From Craspedostauros australis (taxonomy: Eukaryota > Bacillariophyta > Bacillariophyceae > Mastogloiales > Achnanthaceae), in NCBI GenBank assembly GCA_026770025.1, contig JAMXDE010000035.1, positions 372,001 through 436,000 on the forward strand: DNA of 64,000 bases. The letters are read 5' to 3'. This document shows positions 30,700-43,026 of this stretch, in pieces; position 1 is the first letter of the stretch; every line of letters starts with the position of its first letter. The translations under genes and the position numbers were made by a program. Under the pieces are notes generated by a model that saw only the letters and a list, made by a program, of their open reading frames with translations, searched no databases and was not told the origin of the DNA.

Positions 30700-33600
30700 C
30701 CCTCTCAGTGTTGGGTCGTGATTGGAGTTGTGGTATCGATGAAAACTTCATCCTTCGTTGTTGTTTGTTATTTGCTGGTTGTTACCAGCCCATGATCTTG
30801 AACCGCAAGTATTCGAAGACCGCAATGGACAATCCCTTTGTAAAGATGTCTGCAAGCTGCTCCGGCGTGGCAATGTGCTGAATGCAAATGAAGCCTGCCT
30901 TGACCCAGTACCAAAAGAAATGCCACTTGGTCAGGAAATGCTTGGTGCGCGCGGTCGGCTGGTGATTGGTGGCGAGAGAAATGCAAGCTTGATTGTCCTC
31001 GAAGACAGTGCACTGGAGATTGGTGTGCAGCGGCATGTCGGTGTCTGCGTTGTTGATCACCTGACGGATGAGCTGTTGGATGGGAATCAAGGTTCGCATT
31101 GCAAGAGAGAGCGCTGCGTATTCGGATTCCATCGTAGACAGTGCGATCTCAGTTTGGAGTTTTGACTTCCAAATGAGAGGGCATCCACCCAGTGTGATCA
31201 GATATCCCGTGCGTGACTTGACCGACACCGGGTCTTTGCTGTCTTCGCGTTGGTAGAGTCCTGCGAAGTCAGCGTCCACGTAGCACTTGAGGTCGAGTTG
31301 CCCTGTGGGGCGGACGATGGTGCCCATAGTTTCCGTGTGCTTTAGATAACGCATGATGCGCTTGACGACTTTGGCGTGTGAGCGTCGGGGATCGTGTCCG
31401 AAGCGAGCGACTTGGGAGACTGCGAAGGCAAGATCGGGACGAGTATTCGTTGTGAGGTACAGCAGCATGCCAACGACAGAGCGGTAGTTCCATTTCTCGT
31501 TCATGGCTGGCTCGTCCTTGCACTGTCCAAGCGCGAGTTGCGTGGTTGGTACCGGACATGGATTGCAGTTTGACATATTTGTTGTCTCAAGGATCTTTTT
31601 GATCAATCCTGGCTGTCGAAGATGGACGATATCCGCTTTCGGATCGCGGCAGAGTTCGATCCCCAGGAACTCGGTGAAGCTGCCTTCCTGAGTGAGCTCG
31701 AACCCGAGTTCATGCATTGATGCAATGAAGTCGTCGGCATCCTTCTTGGTCTTGGAGGCGATTCCTGCATCGTCAACGTAGAGAACGATCATGATGTTGT
31801 GCTTGATGAACAGGCATTGCTCTTGGTCGCAGGCCGTGAAGCCGACTGTGATTAGAGCTCGGATGAGATGCTCATACCACAGGCGCGGGGCGATCGTTAA
31901 TCCGTAGAGGCTTTTGCGAAGTCGGAGACAGGTGTTGGGCCCCTTGCTTGACTTGAAGCCGCGAGGAAGGTGAAGATGCACAGGCTTGTGGATGGAGGCC
32001 TGTACGAAAGCGTTGGTGAAGTCGATGGATGTAGTTGTCCAACCCATCACAATGGATGTGCTCAAGAAGATGCGAACGGATGACCAGGCCACGACTGGTG
32101 CGTAGGTGGATGCACCCTCATTCATGAGATCTCCACGGCAACACCAGCGACCCTTGTACTTCTTGATTGTGCCATCTGGCAAGCGCTTGCGACGGAATAC
32201 CCAGGTTCCTGGGAAGATTTGATCGTTGACGACGTCGGCCTTTTGAATCTCTTCCCATGTTCCCTTTTCCGTAAGTGCCTTGATTTCCTTTTCGGCTGCT
32301 TGCATCCATTCATCCTTGTTGTCGTCGCGAATCGCTTCGTCGAAGGAGAGGGTGTCAGGATCACTGTTGGATGCCTTGTACACGGATGAGCATTCGGTGA
32401 TGTCCAAGTCACCGCCTGTCGCAAGGTAACTCATCATGCGTCCATCAACGTATGTTGGATAGTTTGTTGAGTCTCGTTGTGGCTCGATGATGGAGACAGC
32501 GTAGGCATGTTGTTCGATGTTCGCCCACGCGTGCTCTGGAATGCATGTTGCTGTGTCGAGAATGGATGATGGGTCAACTTCAAGTGTCGATCCGATTTGG
32601 TCGGAGGCACGCGTTGCTGGAGCCACCTTAAGAGGCGCCGTGTTGGTTTCGATCATCCCTTGGACAAATGTCTCGATTTCGAATTCACTTGGCTGTGGCC
32701 ATGGCCCTGGACGGATGGTCGTGACTTGGCGACGGAGTAGTTCAAATGCGAGACGATAGCGATGATTCTCAGAGATGGCGTTCCACACGGAGCGAGTTCT
32801 TTTGAAAAAGGTGTTTCCACTGATTCTGCTTTCGGGAGGAAGAAAGCCTTTCATCATCAAGTATTCTGGATCCTGGTACGACCATGGTTCTGGTTTGGCC
32901 GATGACATGTAGTCAAAGGCATCGAAGCTGGGGTTCATGGTGCCGGTACGAATGAAAGTACTCAATCTGTTGACAAATTGGCCGACAGCGTAGTCCGTCG
33001 CTTGTCTCCTGAGGTCGTCGCAACGAATCTCGCAGTGGAGATCAACTTCGAAGTGTCGCTCCATGTCCGAGTAGAAGTTCTCGTAGACGTCTTGGAATGG
33101 CGTTGGTCCCTCTTCGACCATGTTGTTTGGATCCGGTTGCCACCAATCGGCCATGTTGATGTTGTCTTCTCTTGTTTCAGTCGGCTTTGGGGCGAATGTT
33201 GGAAGGACGACGTTGGTTGGTTGTGGATTCAGAGTGTTGAATCGGAGTCAAAGTCTGCGCAGTAGGTAGTTGGCATCCACCTTGAATTGGTGTAGATCGA
33301 TAGAGAGAGAATCGCTGCCCTCACGTTGGAGGGGTTCGATTGTGTGCAAGCAATCGACAACAGCTTATGAAAATGTGATGATTGATGCAGAATCAGGATG
33401 TAGTTCCCTGGTTGTTGTCTCCTGTTCGATTTCTTCCATGCTAGCTACTGCGGGACAGAAGTAGTAGTCATCTGTATCTTCGTCTTCTAACCATGCGGCT
33501 TTGCCTCCCATGCGCGCATACGTAAATCGCTTTGGTTGTTTGCGATTTCTCGTACTTCGAGGTCTTGTTGGCGTTGACTTGGGCTTTGGCATGGTTGGTG

Positions 33601-36600
33601 TCGTAGGATTAGTTTCGATTGGCGCAGAAGCTGAAGGTGGTAATGGAGTTGCCGGTTCTGAATCTGGTGATACTTGGGAAGGTGAATCCGTTTGCGGTTG
33701 AAGTGTTCGCTGGCCCGCTGACTCTACAATAGAGTCAGGTACCGGGGACTCATTAATGGCTCCCTCTGTCGAAGATGTTTGCCTGTTGGCTCCCTCTGAG
33801 ACTGACATTGGAGGGGCAAGAGTGTCACTCATGAGATCCGGGATCTGTTGTGTCAGTGGTTGCGACTCTTTCGCCAATACCTGTGGCGCTCTTTCACGAA
33901 CGGTTTGTTGGTTTCGCGTCTCAGTTGCAGGTGGTGGAGTATGGTCGTTGTTGCGTTGTAACCGGTGGTGGTCTCGCGTGTCTGACGCGAAGATGTCGTC
34001 CTGCTCCATTGATTCCACATCGTCGTCGTCGAATGGGTATTGAAAGGTGGTATCACCGAACATGCGAGTCCATTCTTCCGATTGATAGCTTGGAAGTTGC
34101 TTCAAGTTGGTAGCAATCGTTGCGAACCAGTCATCGAACACAACATGGAACTGAGGTGTGATTGAACCTGTCCGTGGTGATAGGACCAGAGGTACGGTTG
34201 AAGCATGCTTCGTGGATAGACCCATGTTCACATATCTTTCTCCTCTTGGTTCCCATCGAGGTATCTTTCGTCCGTCAGCCAGTGCTTTGTTAAGGACATA
34301 GACTGGGCTGCCCCATACGTGCAGGTTGTGAAGTTGCTTGAGGGGGAGACGAATGCGTGACAGAACATTGTAAGGTGTGAGGCCTGTGGCAGGGTTAGGC
34401 ACGCGATTGTAGATGTATGCGGCGTGTACGACGGCCATTGGCCACAGTTGAGCGTCAAACATTGTTGGCCAATGGATGCTTTGGTGCATCATCATGGTTC
34501 GAGCCATTGAGACAATTGTTCGAATACTTCGCTCGGCGATTCCATTGTGATGATGTGCGCCGACACCTGCAAATCGATGGACTTGATGGAATATCTCAAA
34601 GTGTTTGGAGTATTCGGGTGAGGTGAAGGTAGTTGCGTTATCCGATAGATAGGATCGCACAGGGACTCCCACATCTCGACACATCAGTTCGAACCGTTCC
34701 TTGGCTTCGAGGGTAGCGTGCGTGGTCAGCGCTGCTACTGGTTCCACATGAATGTATCCGGAGGCGTGATCGACGAAGATGGCTCCGCCTTTGTACATTT
34801 CGTTTGGATCACCTTTGCCTCGTCCTGAGAAGAGGCGTCCTGGTGTTCGACCGACGAAGTGGTCCACTGATACTTGTTGTCCTGGGAACAAGTGGTCGGT
34901 GCGCAAAACTCCTTGTTTGTCACGAATGACATGTTGGGTTATTCCTGGTGAAGGGCGACGGTGCAGCTTTCCGAATTGACATGCGGCGCAGAGTGGAAGG
35001 CTCGTGACCTTTACCGCAGCTGTGTGCATCTTTCTAGACGATTCTGATCCAGTGAGTGCACCCGAACGCAGCAGGAACTTCACTCGACTGAAGGATAAGT
35101 GTCCAAGACGATAGTGCCACCAAAGAAGTTCCTTTTGCGGTTGGGTGAGGTTCACGTTGTGGTCCGATACGGTAGAGACGATGGACGTTAGTGCAGCTGG
35201 CACATCATGAATGTTGTCGGCGCTGTAGCCGAAGGATGTTGGCAGCCTTGTGGATTTCTTGTAGTTCGCTACTATTGCATTGCGATCGTCGCTTCCCAGG
35301 ATTCCGCTGAGTTTGCAGGAGGACTTGTCGAACACAATCGTTTCTCCCTGATATTCTTCAAGGAGACTGGAAGTGCTGATTAGCTTGACCTTTGATTCGG
35401 GAACATGGAAAGCAGGCAGTCGCAATTTGCGAGGGCTTCCAGTTACATCAAGGACATACCATTCGACGGTTCCCAACGCATTCACTTGGATTTTCTTGAG
35501 GAACCCGTTGAGAAAGGTCGGTTTTGGTGGAGGACTTGGAGTAGAACAGAAATCGTTGAGGTCATTTGTCACAGAGATTGACGCTCCGCTGTCCCATACA
35601 AGTTCGAATGGAGCATCGGGCGAGAGATAACTCTCAGCTTTAGCTGGAGATGCGAAAGCATTGCGATTGGTGAAATAAGATGCTAGACCTTGCAGAGTGA
35701 GTAGTGCTGGCATGTCATTGTCACATTGTTGCTTTTGGTTTCGATCATATATCAAATCGATTCCGCGAGTTGGGTACAGGCTCCAGAGGTTTCGTGAGAT
35801 GGATGAGGTGCGACCTTCCTGGCGGGGCAATTTTGCAGTCGTGAGTGGTTTGGTTTTACCATAAGTGGAAGTTTTCGACTGGTTCCAGTGACGACGTTTT
35901 GATCTGTGATTGCGAGTTTTGGTCCGAGCCTGGGGACACCACACACGTTTTGTTCGTGGGGAGTTTCCTTTCGACACGTTCACGGGTTTGGGTCCATCTG
36001 GGTCAAGGCTTTCCATCACGAGGTCGTGGAGACTGCGTTTCACAGCTCCATTGAAGTGTGTGGGACGTTTGTGCACTTGTTTGAACCGTTCCTTGACTCG
36101 TGCCTTGTTATAGGCTAAATCAGTAGAGTTGATTAAGTTGGGTCTTCGTGGAACGTTCGTGTGGAGGAGGAGTAGAGTTACGGCGATTAGCATCCAGGCA
36201 TTAGCTGCCGCGATGTACCACCCATACTCTACTCCGATGGTGATGACTTGGAGTGAAGCGAAGAGGAGAGCCATTCCAACGATGCTACCGAAGTAGTTGA
36301 AGGAGGTGAAGAGATTCCAGATGAGGGACCACCAGGTGTCTTTGTCTTGGCTGGAGGCGGCTGTGAAGCATGTCCAGGCAGCCATGTCGATGGAGAGGTT
36401 GTCCTGTTTGGGAACGTTCTTGCCTTTTGCCTTTGCCTTGAACTTGAAGTTGTCCTGGTGACTCTCGGTGTTGTGCGAGAGATGCCAGCGGCGGCACTTA
36501 GCGCACCACATGAACGTCTTGTCGTTGACAAGCTTGCGCTGTGGTTCACCGGGCTTGGGAGCTTTGGACGACCAGCCCTGGCCAGCGTTGCGTTTGGCGT

Positions 36601-37610
36601 CGCGTTCCTTGGGCTTCTTGGAGTTGTTCCTCTTTCCGTCGTTCTTGGAGAAACCCTTGTGTTGCTCGAGGACGTTGGCGCTTGGGTTTTGGACGACGTT
36701 GCTGGCGTACGAGTACCTGGGCACGTTGCTATCTTTGGTACGCCTGATGGCGTGCCAGCGATTTCCACGCACTTCGTTCGCGTACGACAACTCGGCCTTG
36801 TTGCAGATAGCCATCCATGTGAGGTCTTTTGCAGCAAGCTTGGGGCGAGCGTGCTCGTACGTGAAGACAGGGAGACGCATGAGGATTTCCTCAAGGTCAT
36901 CCTTCATCACATAGAGAGGACGTCGGTACTGTTCACCAGACCAGATCTGTCCTCCCGCTTGGAGGAAGGCATCGAGGATCGTTCGGAGGAGACGGAGGTC
37001 GAAGCGACCAGCATCGTCGAGGCGCTTGCAGAGGGCACGAAGGTGGACCGCCATGAGACCGACGTTCTCGTTTGGAAAGCGTCTGCAGTTGACTTCGCGG
37101 ATCTTGGCTGCGAGGGCGTCTTGCTCGTCCAAGGAGTTGGCGGAGTTGCTGTTCATGAACTCAACGAAGAGGGTGATGAAGTTATCGTGGAACTTTGGCT
37201 CGATTCGGTTCATGAGCTGGTCTTCTAGACTTGGATCAAGGCTGTCACGGAAGAACACTGCGGCCGTCCAGTTGTTCTGGACGTCGTAGTGATCCCACTT
37301 CAGATGGTACTCGTTGAAGTGCTTTGTGGCATCTTCAAGAGTGAAAGCGGCTGGAGAGTCAAGAACACAAGTCATCTCTGACTCTGCGTTGCTGTCAGCG
37401 ATGTACGCCATGGTGAGGAGTCCAGTTTTGGCCATGTGGTTACGCACCAAGCGGATGAACTGCTGGATGTCCCCTCCTTTCTTGAACTTGTCGGCGAGTC
37501 CTTGCTCTTGCTTGGACTGGTTGGTGGAGTCAGCACCGTTGTGGAGGATTCTCTGTTGCTGAGAGTTGGTCCACCTGGTCTGTGACTCGTCTTGGAGGCC
37601 GGTCCACTGC
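30700..37610 (-). mobile_element. Copia element C, broken
   Basis: A minus-strand Ty1/Copia element of a different family. Gag with a CxxC-HxxxxH zinc finger, protease (DSGAS) and integrase lie in the right-hand part; reverse transcriptase (YVDD) and RNase H (STMESEYAALSLAM) lie in the left-hand part. Two strongly hydrophobic segments lie between the zinc finger and the protease. Clear LTRs were not found. The 5' end is cut off by an LTR A copy. It is broken, with roughly one or two breaks, and older than A1-A3. Confidence 0.85.
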
Positions 37611-38155
37611 TGTTGGCAAGTTCCGCTCACGGTAACCTACGATCGTGGAAGATGGTGTTGGTTGATAGTTGTCTGTTTGCTATTTCATTACGTTGGCACT
37701 CCGATACTCTTGGTGTCCGTTCGTTCTCTTGCCCGATGCTCTCGGCGCTTCAATCTGTTTTGTAGATTCGGTCTCCGACTATGAGTCGGTACGCGAGATC
37801 CTCTCTCGCTCCTCTCTGTATTCTCTCTCTCTCTCTCTCTCTCTCACCATCGTGTGCTCGTGCTACACGATACTCCGTGTTCGATGCGTGCTCCGCATTC
37901 GACACTCCGTTCATTCAGTACTGACTTCTACTCCATGAGTACTTACCATTTGAAGTTCACCTTCAGTATCCATGATCTTCATGGGTCATCGTATCTTCGT
38001 CTCCTGCTCTGACTTGGAGACAGCTGTCGACGTGGTGACATGTTGACATCCTGTCGACGTCAGTAGGTGTCCTTCTGCTCTCCAGATGTCACGTTCCATT
38101 GGTGATGTAGTAGTCTGTCAGATGATATCGTCATCTGAGGTTTAGTTGGGAAGTA
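37611..38155 (-). repeat. Truncated old LTR of family A
   Basis: Begins TGTTGGCAAGTTCC and covers about the first 540 bases of the LTR as read on the plus strand. It is diverged by scattered substitutions from the LTRs of A1-A3, so it is older. It lies directly against the next LTR A copy. Confidence 0.85.
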
Positions 38156-39737
38156 TGTTGGCAAGTTCCGCTCACGGTAACCTACGATCGTGGAAGATGG
38201 TGTTGGTTGATAGTCGTTCGTTTGCTATTTCATTACGTTGGTTACTCCGATCCTCTCGGTGTACACCCGTTCTCTTGCCCGATGTTCTCGGCGCTTCAAT
38301 CTGTTTTGTAGATACGGTCTCCGACTATGAGTTGGTACGCGAGATGCTCTCTCGCGTCTCTCTCTGTACTCTCTCTCCCTGTCTCAACATCGTGTGCTCG
38401 CGCTACACGATACTCCGTGTTCGATGCGTACTCCACATTCAACACTCCGTTCATTCACTACTGGTTCCTACTCCATGAGTACTTACCATTTGAAGTTCAC
38501 CTTCAGTATCCATGATGTTGATGCCCTTTGGTCATCGGATCTTCGCCTCCTGCTCTGACTTGGAGACAGATGTCGACGTGGTGACACGATGACATCCTGT
38601 CGACGTCAGTAGGCGTTCTTCTGCTCTCCAGATGTCACGTTCCATTGGTGATGCAGGAGTCTGTCAGATGATATTGTCATCTGAGGTTTAGTTGGGAAGT
38701 ACCTTGAGATTCTCTTGGTACCATTGATGGATGGACGGACGATGTTTCTAATTCTCTCAGAAATCGTCGATTGCAAATTTCCTCCAGAAATTCTGCTTAT
38801 TATCGTGTGTTCCATTTCCACTGTAATTCTGACAAATCACAGTATACTATCGACACTAGTGTAGTTGTACCTGTTGGAAATCCGGGGTTATAGTAGTAGA
38901 CTAATCTGTTATTAGTCTGTACCATTTTAGAACTGTGAGCACAACATGCTCATCTCTTTTCGATTCCAATTCCACAACAAGCATGATCTGCAGTAGCCAC
39001 CCGAGGTTACACCCTTTAGCTTGGCTCCTTTCATCTGCATCTTCATCTTGCCTTCATCGTGGTTCATCGCTTGCTTAGCTGAGGATTGGAGAGTACCTAC
39101 ATTCGTCAAGTTCATACTCGTAGACCTGTAGGTACCTCTCCTTCGGTCTCCTGTCACCTCACTGGTCCCACTTCATTTTAGTTCCTCCCTCCGGTCATCT
39201 CGATGGTTGCCTTTGGATGTTTGGAACTTATCGTCGTCTGGATCGTGGTCTTGGGTGAATAGGGATCGCCTCTGTTTCGCTTTCTCACATTAGGTTCTCA
39301 GGGACGCGTCGACTTGTTCAGATATATTGGTTGTCGCGCTCATTCGATTCACTCAGGGCTGGCATGTTGCCATCGTCATAGATCTCTTGGTTCCTGACCG
39401 TTATCGGGACATGGCCGAGTAGGCCACTGGATGAGGGTGCTTGGATGTCGCATAAGACAGGTAAGGCCATTGGGCTGTCCGAGTGCAACTGGTCGATTGC
39501 TAGGTTGCGGTTTGTCTGGGAGATGCTATTGGGGGTTGCGGCAATCATGGTATCTTTGCACTTAATACCATTTTGGTTCCGGTCAGTCCTCATGGGAGCT
39601 GCGGTATAATAGGGTATCTTTGCAAAGTCGTACCCCCGATTCCTGACATGTACCGTCCGTACATGTATAAGAGAATAGCGGGTGAACGATGCACATATAT
39701 ATACATCTTGGCATATACACGCATGCACATCTTGACA
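38156..39737 (-). repeat. Old LTR of family A with a nested LTR B
   Basis: A nearly full LTR A (about 798 bp without the insert), diverged from the young copies and split by the solo LTR B at 38872-39648. Confidence 0.85.
38872..39648 (-). repeat. Solo LTR of Copia family B
   Basis: 777 bp from TGTTGGAAATCC to TTCCTGACA, flanked by a 6-bp duplication TGTACC (38866-38871 and 39649-39654). A solo LTR with intact duplications usually results from recombination between the two LTRs of a former full element. Confidence 0.85.
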
Positions 39738-40413
39738 AGCCAAATTTGGATTTGAATGTTAACGTCTAATCCCGGCTACTCACTGAGGAAATGTGTTCGG
39801 ACAGGTCAAACAACGTCGCTGAAATGCCAATTCTTCCTTCGAAGAACGTTGTGCGAAAGTCTGTTGGTCCTACTTTGGAGAAATGTAACGAGGCATTGGT
39901 GCCGCTTGCCAGCTTGATCGAGTCCCGCCACAGTAAATGACATGAAGACTCAATATCTAAATAATTCAAATGATGGCTATTTCAGTCTAATTATGGCTAT
40001 TTGAATCGAATGACGGCTATTTAAATCATGGGTTCGGTTGTTGCACGGCTGATCGGGATTAAATCATGACACTGTACATCAGGGTCATTTTCGGAGTTTC
40101 TCCACAATTCCACCATAAATAAAACTGGAAGCTATGACCCACCAAGAGTTCCTGAGAACGAAAGGTGGAGTCGAGAACACTCTTTTTGAGAAACAGTTGT
40201 CATTGCCAACACAACAGGCTTTGATTGGCTGGGTGAGTTCTCTCAAAGATGGACTAATTTGACCCATTTTGCCGGGTGTCCCTGGGCGCAGTAGTCACAA
40301 CAAGTGAATGTTTTGTGCCTTTCAGGGATAGAATCGGAATTCCGACAAACCAAACCAAAGAAAAATAAAAACTAATTAATCCCCTAACACAACACAAACA
40401 ACAGCAAAGCAAA
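39738..40413. other. Probable 5' leader of the LINE
   Basis: About 0.68 kb without a supported frame, ending in an A-rich stretch directly before the LINE ORF1 start. The exact 5' end of the LINE is not visible. Confidence 0.4.
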
Positions 40414-43026
40414 ATGACTTCGAACAACCAACCCAACACGAGCCACCGCGAAGAGACCGAACCCGAGGAAGTACCAACTTTGGAGCCTCCGACCAAGGAG
40501 CCCGACAAACCCCCAGCCAAAGGAAGTATAGATGCAAGCAACCAGCACCGAGCTCGACGGCAAGCAAAAAGAGCGATCCCATACGACGGCGGAATGGAGG
40601 AGAACGACCCCGACGATGTGTCCATCACATACAGACCTAGATCCAACACGTTCAAGACAGCAGCCAACAAGACAGGCGTCGAAGTAGTACCATTCGAGAA
40701 AGCCACCGGCGACGGATCCATCGACAGAGCTGCGAAGGCAGCATGGAGGGCGCGAGCGATATGGTACAACGCAGACGAGGCAACAGCGGACCGAGAGAAT
40801 CCAACAATCAAGCAGTGGGAGCACTTTTTCAGGGACCTTGCAGATGGCAGAGTGACCGCCTTCGGACCGATCACACTACCCAACAAGGACCCCACGAGGT
40901 TGCGCCTCCTACAGTTCGTGCTCAATGTGGCATCTACCAACCCACACGAAGTATTCCGCGCACATCTCAACAGCAACGGCACCGTGAAAAGCGCACGCGC
41001 AGTCAAAGTCTGGAAAGCAGCGAACCGAGTCCTCGGATCCAACTACGACCTAGGGACAGCACCCGTTGAAGACGCCGACGGTAACGAAACACGCATGGGA
41101 GGGCTCACGCTACAATCCAATGACGATTCCCCAACTGACCCAAAAGAATCACACGGACCAGCCGCAGCCTCAATGCCAACGCATCTGACCACAGAATCGC
41201 TCAGCACCGACAGCGACTCATATACCAGCAGACAGCCAACGAAGAGAACCAGGTTCAAATCGCCGAGGAGCACCACAGACTCGCATCGAGTCAGCCAGCA
41301 AAGCGGAGGCAGTTCGCAGTCCACAGGATCGGCACGAAGCAATGACTCATCCACAGACTCCGGTATCACCAACGCCCACCAACGCAAGCATCGACAAGCG
41401 ACAAAAGCGGCAAGAGCAGATGATCACTCAGTTAGCTCAGACGAAGAGTCCAACACGTCGCAAACGAAGATAGCGCCGCCAAGACACGAATTCACGACCC
41501 GGTTCACCATCAAGCTCAACGTCGACAGAACCGAGGAAGACACAACGGCAGCAGTCAGAGATCGCATCCGACGCTGGTTCAGACAAGTCCGAAGAATCGA
41601 TCCGTCCGCGGTGATACTGCCATGGAGAGAGTCCAGCAACACAGGACCGCACATCGCACACTCCGGGCAGATTCCAGAAAGAATGGACGAACTTCGAACA
41701 TTCTTCCCTGGACTTCGAGCACCATCTGGCGAGACCGGAATCACCTACGCCAAAGTGCGCATTACCACCAGGGAAAATCCATTCGACATCACGGCCGACA
41801 GGAACTCAGAACTCAACGCCTACTACTACAACGAACACGAAGGGTTGTACGAGGCGCAGCTCCAGGACGCAGAAGAAGTCAAAGAAATCGGATTCCTGCT
41901 GTACTCCGGAGGGTTCACCGACGTCGATGGCACAGTCGACATCATCAACAGAAGCCTCCGACGCAACAACAGCCAAATCCGAGTGGGAGGCAAGATCAAA
42001 AACATTGTTCAGGTCAGCACGGAAACCAGAGAGAAGTACAGAGAAGGCAAGAGGCACTGGACAGTGCAACCGTGGAGGGCAGTCAAACTCGAAGTCGAAC
42101 GATCACAGGCATACAGCGCAGTCACCGAGGTGGCCAATCTGTTCAACACCAGGGAAGAGCGACCAGGAGCAACCAACCTCAGGTTCCTACCAGACAAAAA
42201 GTACGAACAGATGTCACGAAAGAAGGCCAAATTCAGAGAAGGTCTGGTAGCCAAGCATCAGGCTATACTGTCAGTGATTGAGTACTCCGACGCCGATGGA
42301 GTGATCCACCTCGACAAGAAAGTCAAAGGCCAGGACAACAAGTCCATCACACTCAGGAAGCTCATCCTCAGAGAGACCAACGACAAAGGCAAGAGGATCT
42401 TTCACAGCGTGGACCGCGCAAGAGGAACAGACGACCAAGTCGTGGCCCACTCCTTTCCTGAATACCAGGAGGAGGCCAAGCACTACATGAGTCTGCTACC
42501 GGCAATCGCGCGCCACAAAGTGGGAGAGAAGGCCGAGAAATGGTTCAGCCCCGAGGTGTGGATCGCCAGTCTCAACATCGTGCATGACCCGGCCACCAAC
42601 GATTACACATCCCCAGATGTCCACAATCTCGAAGACATCGCTGACGAAGAATTCCCGGCCAGTGTGATAATCACCAACATCCCGGACATGATGCCCACCA
42701 CTCATCGACCAGCAGCCCTCGACAACAGAAGCCTCTTCAACCCCAACTCCACTGTCGGCACAACCAACCGGTCCATCGATTCTGCCTACACAGTAGCCCC
42801 CAGGAAGGAGACCGACAGCCACCAGAGTGATCCAGAGCCATCAACGAGAGCCCCACACCACGATTCCGCCAGCCCCGAAGGGATACTCCGAACAGGCACC
42901 GACACAAGATACAGTCAGCAGCAAACCCGGGAAGCCCAGCTACTGGCACAGGTCCAAGCACTCCGAAGGGAACTCGGCAAGCCTAACGGCGAACCCCCGC
43001 AGCCCAATGGGGGACAGTCGCCATGA
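40414..43026 (+). CDS. LINE ORF1 protein
   Basis: 870 residues, polar and basic/acidic, with a Pro/Glu-rich N-terminus and a conserved-looking first block (about 100-210: IKQWEHFFRDLADGRVTAFG). A Ser/Thr-rich linker (about 230-350) separates it from a large second block (about 355-760). A short helical tail (QLLAQVQALRREL) near the C-terminus could form a coiled coil. There is no CCHC zinc knuckle, unlike many LINE ORF1 proteins. By position it should be the RNA-binding partner of ORF2. Its stop overlaps the ORF2 start in ATGA (43023-43026), suggesting termination-reinitiation. I do not recognise the fold. Confidence 0.75.
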   Translation: MTSNNQPNTSHREETEPEEVPTLEPPTKEPDKPPAKGSIDASNQHRARRQAKRAIPYDGGMEENDPDDVSITYRPRSNTFKTAANKTGVEVVPFEKATGDGSIDRAAKAAWRARAIWYNADEATADRENPTIKQWEHFFRDLADGRVTAFGPITLPNKDPTRLRLLQFVLNVASTNPHEVFRAHLNSNGTVKSARAVKVWKAANRVLGSNYDLGTAPVEDADGNETRMGGLTLQSNDDSPTDPKESHGPAAASMPTHLTTESLSTDSDSYTSRQPTKRTRFKSPRSTTDSHRVSQQSGGSSQSTGSARSNDSSTDSGITNAHQRKHRQATKAARADDHSVSSDEESNTSQTKIAPPRHEFTTRFTIKLNVDRTEEDTTAAVRDRIRRWFRQVRRIDPSAVILPWRESSNTGPHIAHSGQIPERMDELRTFFPGLRAPSGETGITYAKVRITTRENPFDITADRNSELNAYYYNEHEGLYEAQLQDAEEVKEIGFLLYSGGFTDVDGTVDIINRSLRRNNSQIRVGGKIKNIVQVSTETREKYREGKRHWTVQPWRAVKLEVERSQAYSAVTEVANLFNTREERPGATNLRFLPDKKYEQMSRKKAKFREGLVAKHQAILSVIEYSDADGVIHLDKKVKGQDNKSITLRKLILRETNDKGKRIFHSVDRARGTDDQVVAHSFPEYQEEAKHYMSLLPAIARHKVGEKAEKWFSPEVWIASLNIVHDPATNDYTSPDVHNLEDIADEEFPASVIITNIPDMMPTTHRPAALDNRSLFNPNSTVGTTNRSIDSAYTVAPRKETDSHQSDPEPSTRAPHHDSASPEGILRTGTDTRYSQQQTREAQLLAQVQALRRELGKPNGEPPQPNGGQSP

